Assembly (NCBI RefSeq): GCF_009674725.1
Contig: NZ_WKKH01000016.1
Coordinates: 1-64,000 of the forward strand
Length of the DNA: 64,000 nucleotides
DNA from: Pedobacter petrophilus
Lineage (GTDB): Bacteria > Bacteroidota > Bacteroidia > Sphingobacteriales > Sphingobacteriaceae
Direction of reading: 5' to 3'
Positions 1 to 8,727 of the stretch are shown piece by piece (position 1 is the stretch's first letter; each line of letters starts with the position of its first letter). The notes beneath the pieces were generated by a model. It was given only the letters and a program-made list of their open reading frames with translations. It ran no database searches and was not told where the DNA came from. Both the position numbers and the translations under genes were made by a program.

Positions 1-1125
1 AAACAACAGGCAACGAATACAGGCTTCAACTATTTGAGACATATAAGTTTTTCATATAAGCTAAACGGCTTATATTTTCTTCAATGCCTTATATGGTAAA
101 ACAAAATGCCAAAATGTTTAGAGGGTTTAGCAATAAGAAATTTAAACATTAAGGCATATAAGTTTCCTATAAGCTCACAGGGTATATTTTCGTTCATACC
201 TTAGATGGTAAACATTTTCCGATTAAATGATTTTCGCAAAAGTGGAAAATAGCGTCTGCAGTGATCTTTTTGATTTAGGGGATTATAACTTCTGATTGCT
301 GAAAAAAATTGATTTTGATTGGTTGAATAGGCCCTGAACTAAATTCAGGGTGACGACCGTTAATAGTTTATGCCTTATATCATATAGGGATCAAGTGCAG
401 CTGGCCCAGATAAAACAACAGGCAACGAATACAGGCTTCAACTATTTGAGACATATAAGTTTTTCATATAAGCTAAACGGCTTATATTTTCTTCAATGCC
501 TTATATGGTAAAACAAAATGCCAAAATGTTTAGAGGGTTTAGCAATAAGAAATTTAAACATTAAGGCATATAAGTTTCATATAAGCTCACAGGGTATTTT
601 CGTCCATATCTTAGATGGTAAACATTTTCCGATTAAATGATTTTAGCAAAAGTGGAAAATAGCGTCTGCGGTGATCTTTTTGATTTGGGTGATTATAACT
701 TCTGATTGCTGAAAAAAATTGATTTTGATTGGTTGAATAGGCCCTGAACTAAATTCAGTGTGACGACCGTTCATAGTTCATGCCTTATATCATATAGGCA
801 TCAAGTGCAGTTGGTCCAGATAAAACAACAGGCAACGAATACACGCTACAACTATTAAGACATATAAGCTAAACGGCTTATATTTCCTTCAATATCTTAT
901 ATGGTAAAACAAAATACCGAAATGTTTACAAGGGTTTAGCAATAAGAAATTTAAACATTAAGGCATATAAGTTTCCTATAAGCTCACAGGGTATATTTTC
1001 GTCCATACCTTAGATGGTATATTTTTTTCAATAAATTCTAGTGACGACAGCTCATAGTTCGTACCATATACCGTATTATGATCAAGTGCAGTTAGCCCAA
1101 ATAAACAAGCAGTAAAAAATACACG
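1..1125. repeat. ~410-bp tandem repeat array (two full copies, one shortened, start of a fourth)
   Basis: The unit begins AAACAACAGGCAACGAATAC at 1 and again at 413; a third copy begins at 823, so the period is 412 then 410 bp. Copies 1 and 2 are nearly identical. Copy 3 lacks roughly 120-130 bp of its inner part (from the AAACATTTTCCG block to the GGCCCTGAAC block). A fourth start, ending ACACGCTACAACT, is seen at about 1101-1133. Each unit is rich in dyads: ATATAAGC/GCTTATAT with a 6-nt loop near 54-76, CCCTGAA/TTCAGGG (intact in copy 1, broken in copy 2), and TGCCTTATAT/ATATAGGCA. No ORF of useful length is present, so the array is non-coding. The fourth start carries the stop codon of the lactonase gene (1126-1128). 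Confidence 0.9.
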
Positions 1126-1947
1126 CTACAACTTATAAAACCGCCTCGCATTATCGGTAAAGATCAACTTCGTTTCTGAAGAACTAAACCGTTCTGCATA
1201 TTTACTCACCAGATTAAACCAATCCTGATATGGCCTGCTCACTAAAACTACCGGCCAGTCGCTGCCATACATCACCCGATCTACGCCAAAATGTTCGAAA
1301 ACGACATCGAAACAATTAAAAAGTTCAATCTCTTTCCAGTTCTTCCAGTCTGCTTCGGCCAATAATCCTGAAATCTTGCACAACACATTCGGGTTCTCCG
1401 CCAATAGTTTTATATTTTGCGTCCAGGTTTTTAAATCCTGACTTTTAACATCGGGTTTACCGCAATGGTCCAGAACAAATGGTTGATCAGGAACTTGATC
1501 AACCAATTTGATGATGCTTTCCAACTGATTATGGTAACACAATAAATCATAACTGTAACCGAAGTTTTTAAGCTGCTTGATACCACCGATAAAAGCAGGA
1601 TCCAGAATAAATTCTGCGCTTTCTGCCTGAAGCACATGGCGCCAGCCCTTTATCTTTTTAAAGTTATTCCAATAGGTAAGTCGGCTGCCAAGATCAGGGC
1701 TTTTGAGGTCCACCCAACCTACAATTCCTTTAATCAGTTCACTTTGATCTGCCAGCGTAAGTAAAAACTCATTTTCCTGTTCTGTCTGACTAGCCTGAAC
1801 GGCTACGCAACCAGAAATTTGCAGATCATTAAATGTACGGGTGAGGTTTTTGGGTGTAAAATCATGGCGAATTACACTCATCTCATCTGTAATCCAGCTG
1901 TCTTTAACCGGACTAAAATTCCAAAAGTGAACGTGGGTATCTATCAT
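1126..1947 (-). CDS. Amidohydrolase-2 family sugar lactonase (L-fucono-/L-rhamnono-lactonase type)
   Basis: Predicted cytoplasmic hydrolase of 273 aa that would open a deoxy-aldonolactone to the free acid. The protein starts MIDTHVHFW, giving the HxH metal motif of the amidohydrolase superfamily; DHCGKPD in the middle and YGSDWP near the C-terminus are typical of the Amidohydro_2 lactonases. A longer reading frame reaches 2064, but it would run into the mutarotase gene and adds residues before the motif, so the ATG at 1947 is chosen; this leaves a 23-bp gap after the mutarotase stop. It is the last gene of a four-gene minus-strand operon. Its stop codon lies in the start of a repeat copy. The family is clear; the substrate (L-fuconolactone versus L-rhamnonolactone) is inferred from the neighbours. 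Confidence 0.85.
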   Translation of the reverse strand: MIDTHVHFWNFSPVKDSWITDEMSVIRHDFTPKNLTRTFNDLQISGCVAVQASQTEQENEFLLTLADQSELIKGIVGWVDLKSPDLGSRLTYWNNFKKIKGWRHVLQAESAEFILDPAFIGGIKQLKNFGYSYDLLCYHNQLESIIKLVDQVPDQPFVLDHCGKPDVKSQDLKTWTQNIKLLAENPNVLCKISGLLAEADWKNWKEIELFNCFDVVFEHFGVDRVMYGSDWPVVLVSRPYQDWFNLVSKYAERFSSSETKLIFTDNARRFYKL

Positions 1948-1970
1948 AAGTGGAGCGTTAGTTATGGGTA

Positions 1971-2300
1971 TTATAATTTGAAAATCTGATCCATTAAAAG
2001 CCATTTTTCGCCAGGTTTGGCCCGCGGTAATGCCTGCTGATATTTCCACATCAGCATTTCCCATTCCTGAACTTTTGAATTGGCCATATCTGCTGCAGAT
2101 TTCTCTTCAAAAGAAAAAGTGTCATTCACTTCCATAATCATGAAGAGCCGGTTTCCGAGCAGATAGATTTCCAGATCTTCTACGCCTGCAGACTGAATGC
2201 TTTCGGTAATCTCCGGCCATATTTGAAGGTGATACTGCTTATATTCGCTAATCAGTTTTTCATCATCTATCAAATCGAGTGTTAAGCAGTATCTCCTCAT
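1971..2300 (-). CDS. L-rhamnose/L-fucose mutarotase (RhaM/DUF718 family)
   Basis: A 109-aa protein that would interconvert the alpha and beta anomers of a 6-deoxyhexose. It shows the family layout: MRRYCLTLDL strand, EYKQYH (Y20, H24; the His is the conserved catalytic position of the RhaM family), IWPE, and a C-terminal EWEMLMWKYQ...AKPGEKW block. An upstream in-frame start at 2321 would overlap the previous gene; the ATG at 2300 follows that gene's stop after one base and gives the usual family length (about 104 aa). The same fold and motifs recur at the C-terminus of the secreted protein at 50503-53013, so the window carries a cytoplasmic and an exported version. Substrate inferred from the operon. 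Confidence 0.88.
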   Translation of the reverse strand: MRRYCLTLDLIDDEKLISEYKQYHLQIWPEITESIQSAGVEDLEIYLLGNRLFMIMEVNDTFSFEEKSAADMANSKVQEWEMLMWKYQQALPRAKPGEKWLLMDQIFKL

Positions 2301-2301
2301 T

Positions 2302-3156
2302 TTATGTTGCGCTATAAGCAATAGCTTCTTGTTTACTAGTGCCTAATCCATCAATACCTAGTTCCACTACATCGCCTGCTTTTAAATACCATGGTTCAGG
2401 TTTTTGGCCCAGGCCAACGCCAGCTGGTGTACCGGTAGAAATGACATCGCCTGGAAGAAGTGTCATAAACTGACTGATGTAAGACACCATAAAAGGCACA
2501 TTAAATATTAAGTTAGCTGTACTTCCATCCTGTAAGGTTTTTCCGTTTACAGTTAACCAAAGGCGAAGATTGTGTACATCTGCAATTTCATCCTGGGTAG
2601 CGATGAATGGCCCGATTGGCGCAAAAGTATCACAACTCTTGCCCTTTACCCATTGTCCGTTACGCTCAATCTGAAATTCCCGTTCACTGTAATCGTTATG
2701 GAGCACGTAGCCTGCAATGTGATCTAAAGCATTTTCTTCTGAAACGTAGCTGGCTTTTTTACCGATTACAATTCCCAGTTCCACTTCCCAATCGGTTTTT
2801 TTACTGTTTTTAGGGATTATCAGGTCGTCATTCGGACCAACGATGGCCGATGTTGCCTTAAAAAATAAAATCGGTTCGGTTGGGATAGCCGCATTGGTTT
2901 CTGCTGCATGGTCTTTGTAATTTAAACCCACACAGATAATTTTAGAAGGGCGGGCCAAAGCAGCGCCTAAACGAACGCTTTTATCAACTTCTGGTAAGTC
3001 AGCCGATTCGATGTCTTTTTTTAGTTTTTCTAAACCATCACCACCGAAAAATTCCTCGTTATAGTCGCTCACCAATGCCGAAACATCGAAATAGTTATCG
3101 TTGATTATCACACCTGGTTTTTCTGCTCCCGGCTCGCCGAATCTGATTAATTTCAT
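2302..3156 (-). CDS. Fumarylacetoacetate hydrolase family protein (probable 2,4-diketo-3-deoxy-L-fuconate hydrolase)
   Basis: 284 aa, no signal peptide. The N-terminal MKLIRFGEPGAEKPGVI and the metal-binding signatures DWEVELGIVIG, VLHNDYSEREFQ and KGKSCDTFAPIGPF are those of the FAH superfamily. In known non-phosphorylated L-fucose and L-rhamnose routes a member of this family splits the 2,4-diketo-3-deoxy acid into pyruvate and lactate; it is often mislabelled ureidoglycolate lyase. The gene lies between a mutarotase and a short-chain dehydrogenase, matching that pathway. The 3' end abuts the mutarotase start by one base, implying coupled translation. The family is certain, the exact substrate inferred. 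Confidence 0.85.
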   Translation of the reverse strand: MKLIRFGEPGAEKPGVIINDNYFDVSALVSDYNEEFFGGDGLEKLKKDIESADLPEVDKSVRLGAALARPSKIICVGLNYKDHAAETNAAIPTEPILFFKATSAIVGPNDDLIIPKNSKKTDWEVELGIVIGKKASYVSEENALDHIAGYVLHNDYSEREFQIERNGQWVKGKSCDTFAPIGPFIATQDEIADVHNLRLWLTVNGKTLQDGSTANLIFNVPFMVSYISQFMTLLPGDVISTGTPAGVGLGQKPEPWYLKAGDVVELGIDGLGTSKQEAIAYSAT

Positions 3157-3187
3157 CTTATTTACTTATAAATGTATTTGAATTCTG

Positions 3188-3952
3188 TTAGTTGTTTAAA
3201 GTGGTAAAGCCGCCATCAATCGGGTAATCACAACCTGTGATGAAGGAAGCCTCATCGCTGCATAAATATAAGGCTAAAGCGCCAACTTCTTCCGGTTTGG
3301 CCATTCTGCCAATCGGTTGCGTTTTAGATAGTTTCTCAAACATCTCGTCGATGTTATCTGGATAATTTTTCTGCAAAAAACCATCTACAAACGGCGTATG
3401 TACCCGGGCCGGAGAAATAGAATTACACCTGATATTTTCGCCGATGTAATCTTTCGCCACACTCATGGTCATGGCTTTTACGGCGCCTTTCGCGGTGCTG
3501 TAAGCGAAACGATCTGGCAGGCCAATTAAGGATGCAATCGAAGCCATATTGATAATCACGCCACCGCCAGCCGCCCGGAGTTGTGGAATTGCAGCATATA
3601 AACAATTATAAACACCTTTAACATTCACGTTCATTACGCGGTCGAAATCAGATTCTTCTGTAGTATCTGCTTTGCCAATATGAGCAATACCGGCATTGTT
3701 CACCAGGATATTAATCGCCCCGATCTGATTGAAAATTTCTTTCACATTTTGATGATCTGCCACATCGCAGGCGTAGCTAAAAGCTTTGCCGCCATTGCCG
3801 TTGATTTCTGCAAGTGTAGATTCAGCTTGCTCAATGCCGAGTTCTAAAATATGAACTTCAGCACCTTGCCTGGCCAAAATGGTTGCAATCGCTTTTCCAA
3901 TGCCACTTCCTCCGCCAGTTACTACTGCTTTTTTGTTCGTTAATGAAAACAT
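3188..3952 (-). CDS. Short-chain dehydrogenase (probable 2-keto-3-deoxy-L-fuconate dehydrogenase)
   Basis: 254-aa classical SDR. It has the cofactor motif TGGGSGIG (residues 12-19), an NNAG motif, the catalytic S...Y...K set in MASIASLIG and YSTAKGAV, and a C-terminal YPIDGG. The post-catalytic stretch SPARVHTPFVDGFL resembles dehydrogenases that act on 2-keto-3-deoxy-L-fuconate or -rhamnonate at C4. It is the first gene of the minus-strand operon, 31 bp before the FAH gene. It could instead be the L-fucose dehydrogenase of the first oxidation step, although many of those belong to the aldo-keto reductases. No dehydratase is present in the window, so the pathway is incomplete here. Confidence 0.82.
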   Translation of the reverse strand: MFSLTNKKAVVTGGGSGIGKAIATILARQGAEVHILELGIEQAESTLAEINGNGGKAFSYACDVADHQNVKEIFNQIGAINILVNNAGIAHIGKADTTEESDFDRVMNVNVKGVYNCLYAAIPQLRAAGGGVIINMASIASLIGLPDRFAYSTAKGAVKAMTMSVAKDYIGENIRCNSISPARVHTPFVDGFLQKNYPDNIDEMFEKLSKTQPIGRMAKPEEVGALALYLCSDEASFITGCDYPIDGGFTTLNN

Positions 3953-4333
3953 GTTTATGGTTTAAATGATGATTGATTCGATAATCGAAAGATAGAAATT
4001 AAAAATTATGGCAGTGTTAATATAACGTTCATTTTGCTCCGTTCTGATAAATGGAAATATTACATTCACCGCCTTTAAATAATATTGATTAGATTACAGA
4101 TACAAATAAAATAAATAATGTTGATTAAACATTTTATCTTCTTATCTAAATCTTCATAAATATTACCATCCTTCATTTCGGGGCATTTAAGCCGTTTTAC
4201 CTTGCGGAAATTTTACAAAACGCAAAAGCTATATTCCTTATATTTGAATAATATTTTTATATTTAAATAAATATTTTAACCAAATAGTCGCTGTAAACCT
4301 TGAGAAAGGCTTGTAGTGTTAGCGCCAGTTTAA
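3953..4333. promoter_or_regulatory. Divergent intergenic region with a candidate TAnnTTTG promoter box
   Basis: This 381-bp AT-rich region separates the minus-strand deoxy-sugar operon from the plus-strand glycosidase run. TATATTTG at 4239-4246 fits the Bacteroidota -7 element TAnnTTTG and reads towards the gene at 4334. No convincing -33 TTG element is seen at the usual distance. The leader downstream contains AACCAAAT, a string seen before several transcription units in this window. Nothing else is recognised here. Confidence 0.4.
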
Positions 4334-7072
4334 ATGAGAAAATTCACATTTCCGTTTTTTTGTACCTTATTGTTTCTGATCAGTTCAATAGTTTCAGCGT
4401 CTGCCCAAAAACAAAAATCGATAATCATTTCCTCAAATAGTACCGAAAGAATTAAGTTCGGTGCCGAACGACTTGCTCAAGCCCTTAACAAAATCGGCTA
4501 TAGTACCAAGGTTCAAAATCAACAAAAATATTCTACTGGGAAAAATGCAATTGTAGTGGGATTGGCCAGCGACAAAGCTTTTACGCTGTTGCCGAAATCA
4601 TCAAGGGATAAAGCTATTGGTGCAGGGAAGGAAGGTTTTTCCATCACCGAAGGTAAAGATAATGTACTTTATGTTTTAGGGGCCGATGCATCCGGTACCT
4701 TATATGGTTGCCTGGAACTGATTGATCAGATCAAAGCACAGCAAAAAATACCTTCTCAAATTGCACTTACTGATCGCCCGGAAATGGTGCTTCGTGGTAC
4801 GTGTATTGGCCTGCAAAAGCCTGATTACCTGCCTGGTCATGATGTTTACGAGTATCCGTACACGCCAGAAACATTCCCCTGGCTCTACGACAAAGCATTA
4901 TGGATTAAGTATTTAGATATGATGGTCGAGAACCGTTATAATTCGCTTTACCTGTGGAATGGTCACCCGTTTTCTTCACTCATCCGTTTAAAAGATTATC
5001 CTTACGCAGTAGAGGTGGATGATGCAACATTAAAAAAAAATGAAGAAATTTTCCAGTTCCTCACCCATGAAGCGGATAGACGCGGCATCTGGGTGATTCA
5101 AATGTTTTATAATATTATTATTCCGAAGCCCTTTGCAGATAAACATGGATTGAAAACGCAAGACCGGAACCGTCCGATTGTGCCGCTAATTGCCGATTAT
5201 ACCAGAAAGTCCATCGCTGCTTTTGTAAAAAAATACCCAAACGTTGGTTTAATGGTGGCGCTGGGTGAAGCGATGGAAGGTGTTGGTCAGGATGATATCG
5301 ATTGGTTTACTAAAACAATTATCCCAGGTGTTAAAGACGGCTTAAAGGCTGCTAATATTCAGGGCGAGCCGCCACTTGTTTTAAGGGCGCATGATACGGA
5401 TGCGCCAGCGGTAATGAAGGCGGCCTTGCCCCTGTATAAAAATTTATATACTGAAAATAAGTTCAATGGCGAAGCTTTAACTACCTATGAGCCGCGGGGC
5501 GCATGGGCCGAGTTAAATAGAAAGCTGGCTGCCATTGGAACGGTTAATATTTCCAACGTTCATATTTTAGCCAATCTGGAACCTTTTAGATATGGCTCGG
5601 CCGATTTTATTCAAAAATCGGTACAGGCAATGAACAAGATTTATGGTGCAAAAGGTTTGCATTTATATCCGCAAGCCAGCTATTGGGACTGGCCTTACAC
5701 TGCAGATGATGTCAAGGGCAAGGAACTACAAATTGACCGCGATTGGATTTGGTATAAAGAATGGGCGAGGTATGCCTGGAACCCGATGCGCGATCGTAGC
5801 CAGGAAATAAATTATTGGGGTGAAGAGTTAGCTAAAAAGTACGGTTCAAGCCTCGCGGGTGGAAAAGCCATTTTAAATGCTTACGAAGAAGCTGGAGAGA
5901 TTTCGCCAAAGTTGCTGCGAAGGTATGGCATTACGGATGGGAACAGACAGACGCTGACTTTAGGCATGTTGATGACGCAATTTATCAATCCTTTCCGTTA
6001 CGGTCTGTTCACTTTAATGTACGAATCTGAGGCACCGGAAGGAGAAATGATTATCGAATACGCTGAAAAAGAATGGAAAAAGCAAGGCCATATTGGTGAA
6101 ACGCCTGTTCAGATTGCAAAAGAAGTGGTAGAACATGGAAAAAAGGCTTTGATTTCGATCAATGAAGCCTCGGCTTTCGTTACCAAAGATACTGCAGAAT
6201 TTGCCCGCCTGAAAAACGATATGTATTGCTACGATGCAATGGCTAATTTTTATGCGGAGAAGGTTAAATCGGCCCTTTGGGTACTAAGGTATAAATATTC
6301 TAACGACGTGACCGACCTTGAAAAAGCACTTCCATTTTTGCAGAATAGCGTTAATCATTACGCAAAGCTGGTAAAGCTAACAGAAGATCATTACCTGTAC
6401 GCCAATAGTATGCAAACTAAACAACGCAAAATACCAATGCGTGGAGTAGACAAAACCTTCATCCATTGGAAAGAGATGCTGCCCGTTTTTACAAAAGAAC
6501 TGAATCATTTTAAAAAAAGCATAGATTCTTTAAAGTCTGTTAAAGGAAACGCTGTGGCAAAAATTACTCCTTATAAGCCTGCAGAAGTCACCGTTTTAAA
6601 TCAAACGGAAAGTTATGTAATTAATAAAAATGTAGCTGTTTTTGCTGATACAGCTGTTGTAATTAAAGAGGTTGCCGAACAGTTGGCTGGCTTAAAAGGG
6701 GTTAAACTGGCGAAGGGGAAGCAAGTTAAAGCCGGAACAGAAATCAAGTTTAATGCAAAGTCGCCAGTGAAACTTTTGGTTGCTTTTTTTAATCAAAAAG
6801 ATCCTGAATTTCTGGCGTCTCCACAGTTGGAAACAGATGCCAGTGCAAATAACTATGGGCAATCTGAAATTAAAATCTCTAACGCTTTGGTGCTAAATGG
6901 TTATGCCCCGGCAAATGTTCACGCTTATTCTTTCCCGGCTGGAACACATACGTTAAACTTAGGAAAAGGCGAATGCCTGGTATTGGGTTTTATTGATGAT
7001 AAGCAGGAACTGAGGATATTTAATGCAGGTTTAGATGGACGCGGAAAAGATATAGATTGGTTATTCGAATGA
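4334..7072 (+). CDS. Secreted putative glycosidase with GH67-type N-terminal domain (family unresolved)
   Basis: 912 aa with a clear signal peptide ending SASAQ. Residues ~30-150 (IIISSN...EGFSI...VLGADASGTLYGCLELI) look like the alpha/beta domain found before the catalytic barrel of GH67 alpha-glucuronidases and GH20 enzymes. Residues ~155-450 start with RGTCIGLQKPDYLPG and contain MVENRYNSLYLWNGHPF and VALGEAMEGVG, consistent with a TIM barrel; a helical section and a C-terminal beta domain follow. It heads a run of pectin enzymes, so an exo-acting uronidase (galacturonidase or glucuronidase) is a reasonable guess. I cannot assign it to a CAZy family. The stop overlaps the next start in an ATGA. 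Confidence 0.6.
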   Translation: MRKFTFPFFCTLLFLISSIVSASAQKQKSIIISSNSTERIKFGAERLAQALNKIGYSTKVQNQQKYSTGKNAIVVGLASDKAFTLLPKSSRDKAIGAGKEGFSITEGKDNVLYVLGADASGTLYGCLELIDQIKAQQKIPSQIALTDRPEMVLRGTCIGLQKPDYLPGHDVYEYPYTPETFPWLYDKALWIKYLDMMVENRYNSLYLWNGHPFSSLIRLKDYPYAVEVDDATLKKNEEIFQFLTHEADRRGIWVIQMFYNIIIPKPFADKHGLKTQDRNRPIVPLIADYTRKSIAAFVKKYPNVGLMVALGEAMEGVGQDDIDWFTKTIIPGVKDGLKAANIQGEPPLVLRAHDTDAPAVMKAALPLYKNLYTENKFNGEALTTYEPRGAWAELNRKLAAIGTVNISNVHILANLEPFRYGSADFIQKSVQAMNKIYGAKGLHLYPQASYWDWPYTADDVKGKELQIDRDWIWYKEWARYAWNPMRDRSQEINYWGEELAKKYGSSLAGGKAILNAYEEAGEISPKLLRRYGITDGNRQTLTLGMLMTQFINPFRYGLFTLMYESEAPEGEMIIEYAEKEWKKQGHIGETPVQIAKEVVEHGKKALISINEASAFVTKDTAEFARLKNDMYCYDAMANFYAEKVKSALWVLRYKYSNDVTDLEKALPFLQNSVNHYAKLVKLTEDHYLYANSMQTKQRKIPMRGVDKTFIHWKEMLPVFTKELNHFKKSIDSLKSVKGNAVAKITPYKPAEVTVLNQTESYVINKNVAVFADTAVVIKEVAEQLAGLKGVKLAKGKQVKAGTEIKFNAKSPVKLLVAFFNQKDPEFLASPQLETDASANNYGQSEIKISNALVLNGYAPANVHAYSFPAGTHTLNLGKGECLVLGFIDDKQELRIFNAGLDGRGKDIDWLFE

Positions 7073-8616
7073 TAAAAAAGAGAAATTTAATCGCTGCAAT
7101 TGGTTTATCAATTGCAACTGTAACCGGCTTTGCTCAACAAAAGGCAAACACCGGTCAATTGAAAAAGTATGTTGAATATTTCAATTCAATAGATACTGAA
7201 GCCGTTAAAAACTACATTTCAAATGCGCAGGCTTTCGAGTTTCTGGCAGATCAGGCACCCTTGTTTGAATGTCCGGATTCGGTTTTAGAGCAGAATTATT
7301 ACTACCGTTTATGGAGTTTTAGGAAACACCTGGTAAAAAGTCCGGAGGGATTTATCTTTACCGAGTTTATAGAGCCGGTTAAACATGCTGGTAAATATAA
7401 TTCCATCAGCTGTGCTTCAGGCCACCATATTTATGAAGGTCGCTGGTTTAAAGACAACAGCTACCTTAAGGATTATATTAAATTCTGGCTATACAAAGCG
7501 GACGTAGGTCAGAGCAAGCAACGTTTCCACCAGTTTAGCAGCTGGATTGATGATGCCGTTTATCAGAACTTTCTGGTTAAACCCGATCAGGCATTTCTAA
7601 AAGAAATTTTGCCTGCCCTTGATGCTGATTATACAAAATGGGAGACAGAGCGACAAAGAAAGGATGGATTATTCTGGCAAAATGATGTGAAGGATGGGAT
7701 GGAAGAATCCGTCAGCGGATCTAGAAGAGATCAGAACCAACGCCCAACCATTAACAGCTATATGTATGGTAATGCGATGGCACTACATAAAATAGCTGCC
7801 TTGCTTGGCGATCAAGCCCTGGCCGATCAATACCAGGCGAAAGCGATGACATTAAAAAAGTTGGTTCAGGATAGTTTGTGGAATGCAAAATCAATGTTTT
7901 TTGAAACCAGGAAAGCCAAAGGAGGACTCGCAAATGTGAGGGAGGCCATCGGTTTTACACCCTGGGATTTCAACCTGCCAAACGACAATGCTACTTATGC
8001 AAAAGCCTGGGATCAGTTGTTGGATACTGCCGGTTTTAAAGCGCCGTGGGGTTTAACAACTGCTGAGCGCAGAGAACCGACTTTCAGAACCCGTGGCTCC
8101 GGTCACAGTTGCGAATGGGATGGTGCACTCTGGCCCTTCGCCAGTTCGCAAACCCTAAAAGGGCTTTCGAATCTGCTTACCAATTATAAGAAACATGGTA
8201 AAATGAATGCTGATGTTTTTTATCAGGAACTGCATCAATACGCCGCTTCTCATGTAAAAAATGGCAGGCCTTATATTGGCGAGTATCAGGATGAGAAAAC
8301 AGGTGAGTGGCTGAAAGGTGATAATCCAAGAAGTAGTTTTTACAATCACTCGACCTTTTGCGATTTGATTATTAATGATCTGATTGGCATCAAGCCTCGT
8401 CAGGATAATGTACTGGAGGTTTATCCATTAATACCAAAGAACAAATGGGATTGGTTTAAGTTAGATAACGTAACATATCATGATCAATTGGTTACACTGA
8501 TCTGGGATAAAACGGGTAAGAAATATAATAGTGGGAAGGGCTTTTCGGTTTATGTGAATGGCAAGCAGATCCATCAATCAAAAACGTTAAAGCATATCGA
8601 AGTTTTAATGAAGTAG
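7069..8616 (+). CDS. Secreted (alpha/alpha)6-barrel glycosidase, GH63/MGH1-like
   Basis: 515 aa from the ATG at 7069, which overlaps the upstream stop (ATGA); an in-frame TTG at 7057 is less likely. A signal peptide ends near VTGFAQQ. The body shows features of the GH63/trehalase-like toroid: GRWFKDNSYLKDY, MEESVSGSRRDQNQRP, PTINSYMYGNAMALHKIA and CEWDGALWPFASSQT; the last holds the tryptophan/aspartate pair typical of this clan. Family members remove alpha-linked glucose, mannosylglycerate or, in PULs, other alpha-linked units. Its role next to GH28 and GH95 suggests trimming of a pectin side chain. The fold is fairly secure, the substrate unknown. Confidence 0.65.
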   Translation: MIKKRNLIAAIGLSIATVTGFAQQKANTGQLKKYVEYFNSIDTEAVKNYISNAQAFEFLADQAPLFECPDSVLEQNYYYRLWSFRKHLVKSPEGFIFTEFIEPVKHAGKYNSISCASGHHIYEGRWFKDNSYLKDYIKFWLYKADVGQSKQRFHQFSSWIDDAVYQNFLVKPDQAFLKEILPALDADYTKWETERQRKDGLFWQNDVKDGMEESVSGSRRDQNQRPTINSYMYGNAMALHKIAALLGDQALADQYQAKAMTLKKLVQDSLWNAKSMFFETRKAKGGLANVREAIGFTPWDFNLPNDNATYAKAWDQLLDTAGFKAPWGLTTAERREPTFRTRGSGHSCEWDGALWPFASSQTLKGLSNLLTNYKKHGKMNADVFYQELHQYAASHVKNGRPYIGEYQDEKTGEWLKGDNPRSSFYNHSTFCDLIINDLIGIKPRQDNVLEVYPLIPKNKWDWFKLDNVTYHDQLVTLIWDKTGKKYNSGKGFSVYVNGKQIHQSKTLKHIEVLMK

Positions 8617-8727
8617 GGAGCGCAAATTCCTCATTGAGAACCAAAGTGTAGGGTTTGGGAAGGGGTGAAGCAACCTTTCCTGAAGAGGAGTATAAGCAGA
8701 ATTAATATTTAAAAGCATAATGAAACA

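Noticed and set aside
1..1125. Possible insertion sequence or MITE array
   Set aside because: No transposase ORF and no clear terminal inverted repeats or target duplications for the 410-bp unit; described as a tandem repeat only.
1948..2064. Longer start for the lactonase
   Set aside because: Would overlap the mutarotase gene by almost 100 bp and place 39 unrelated residues before the MIDTHVHF metal motif.
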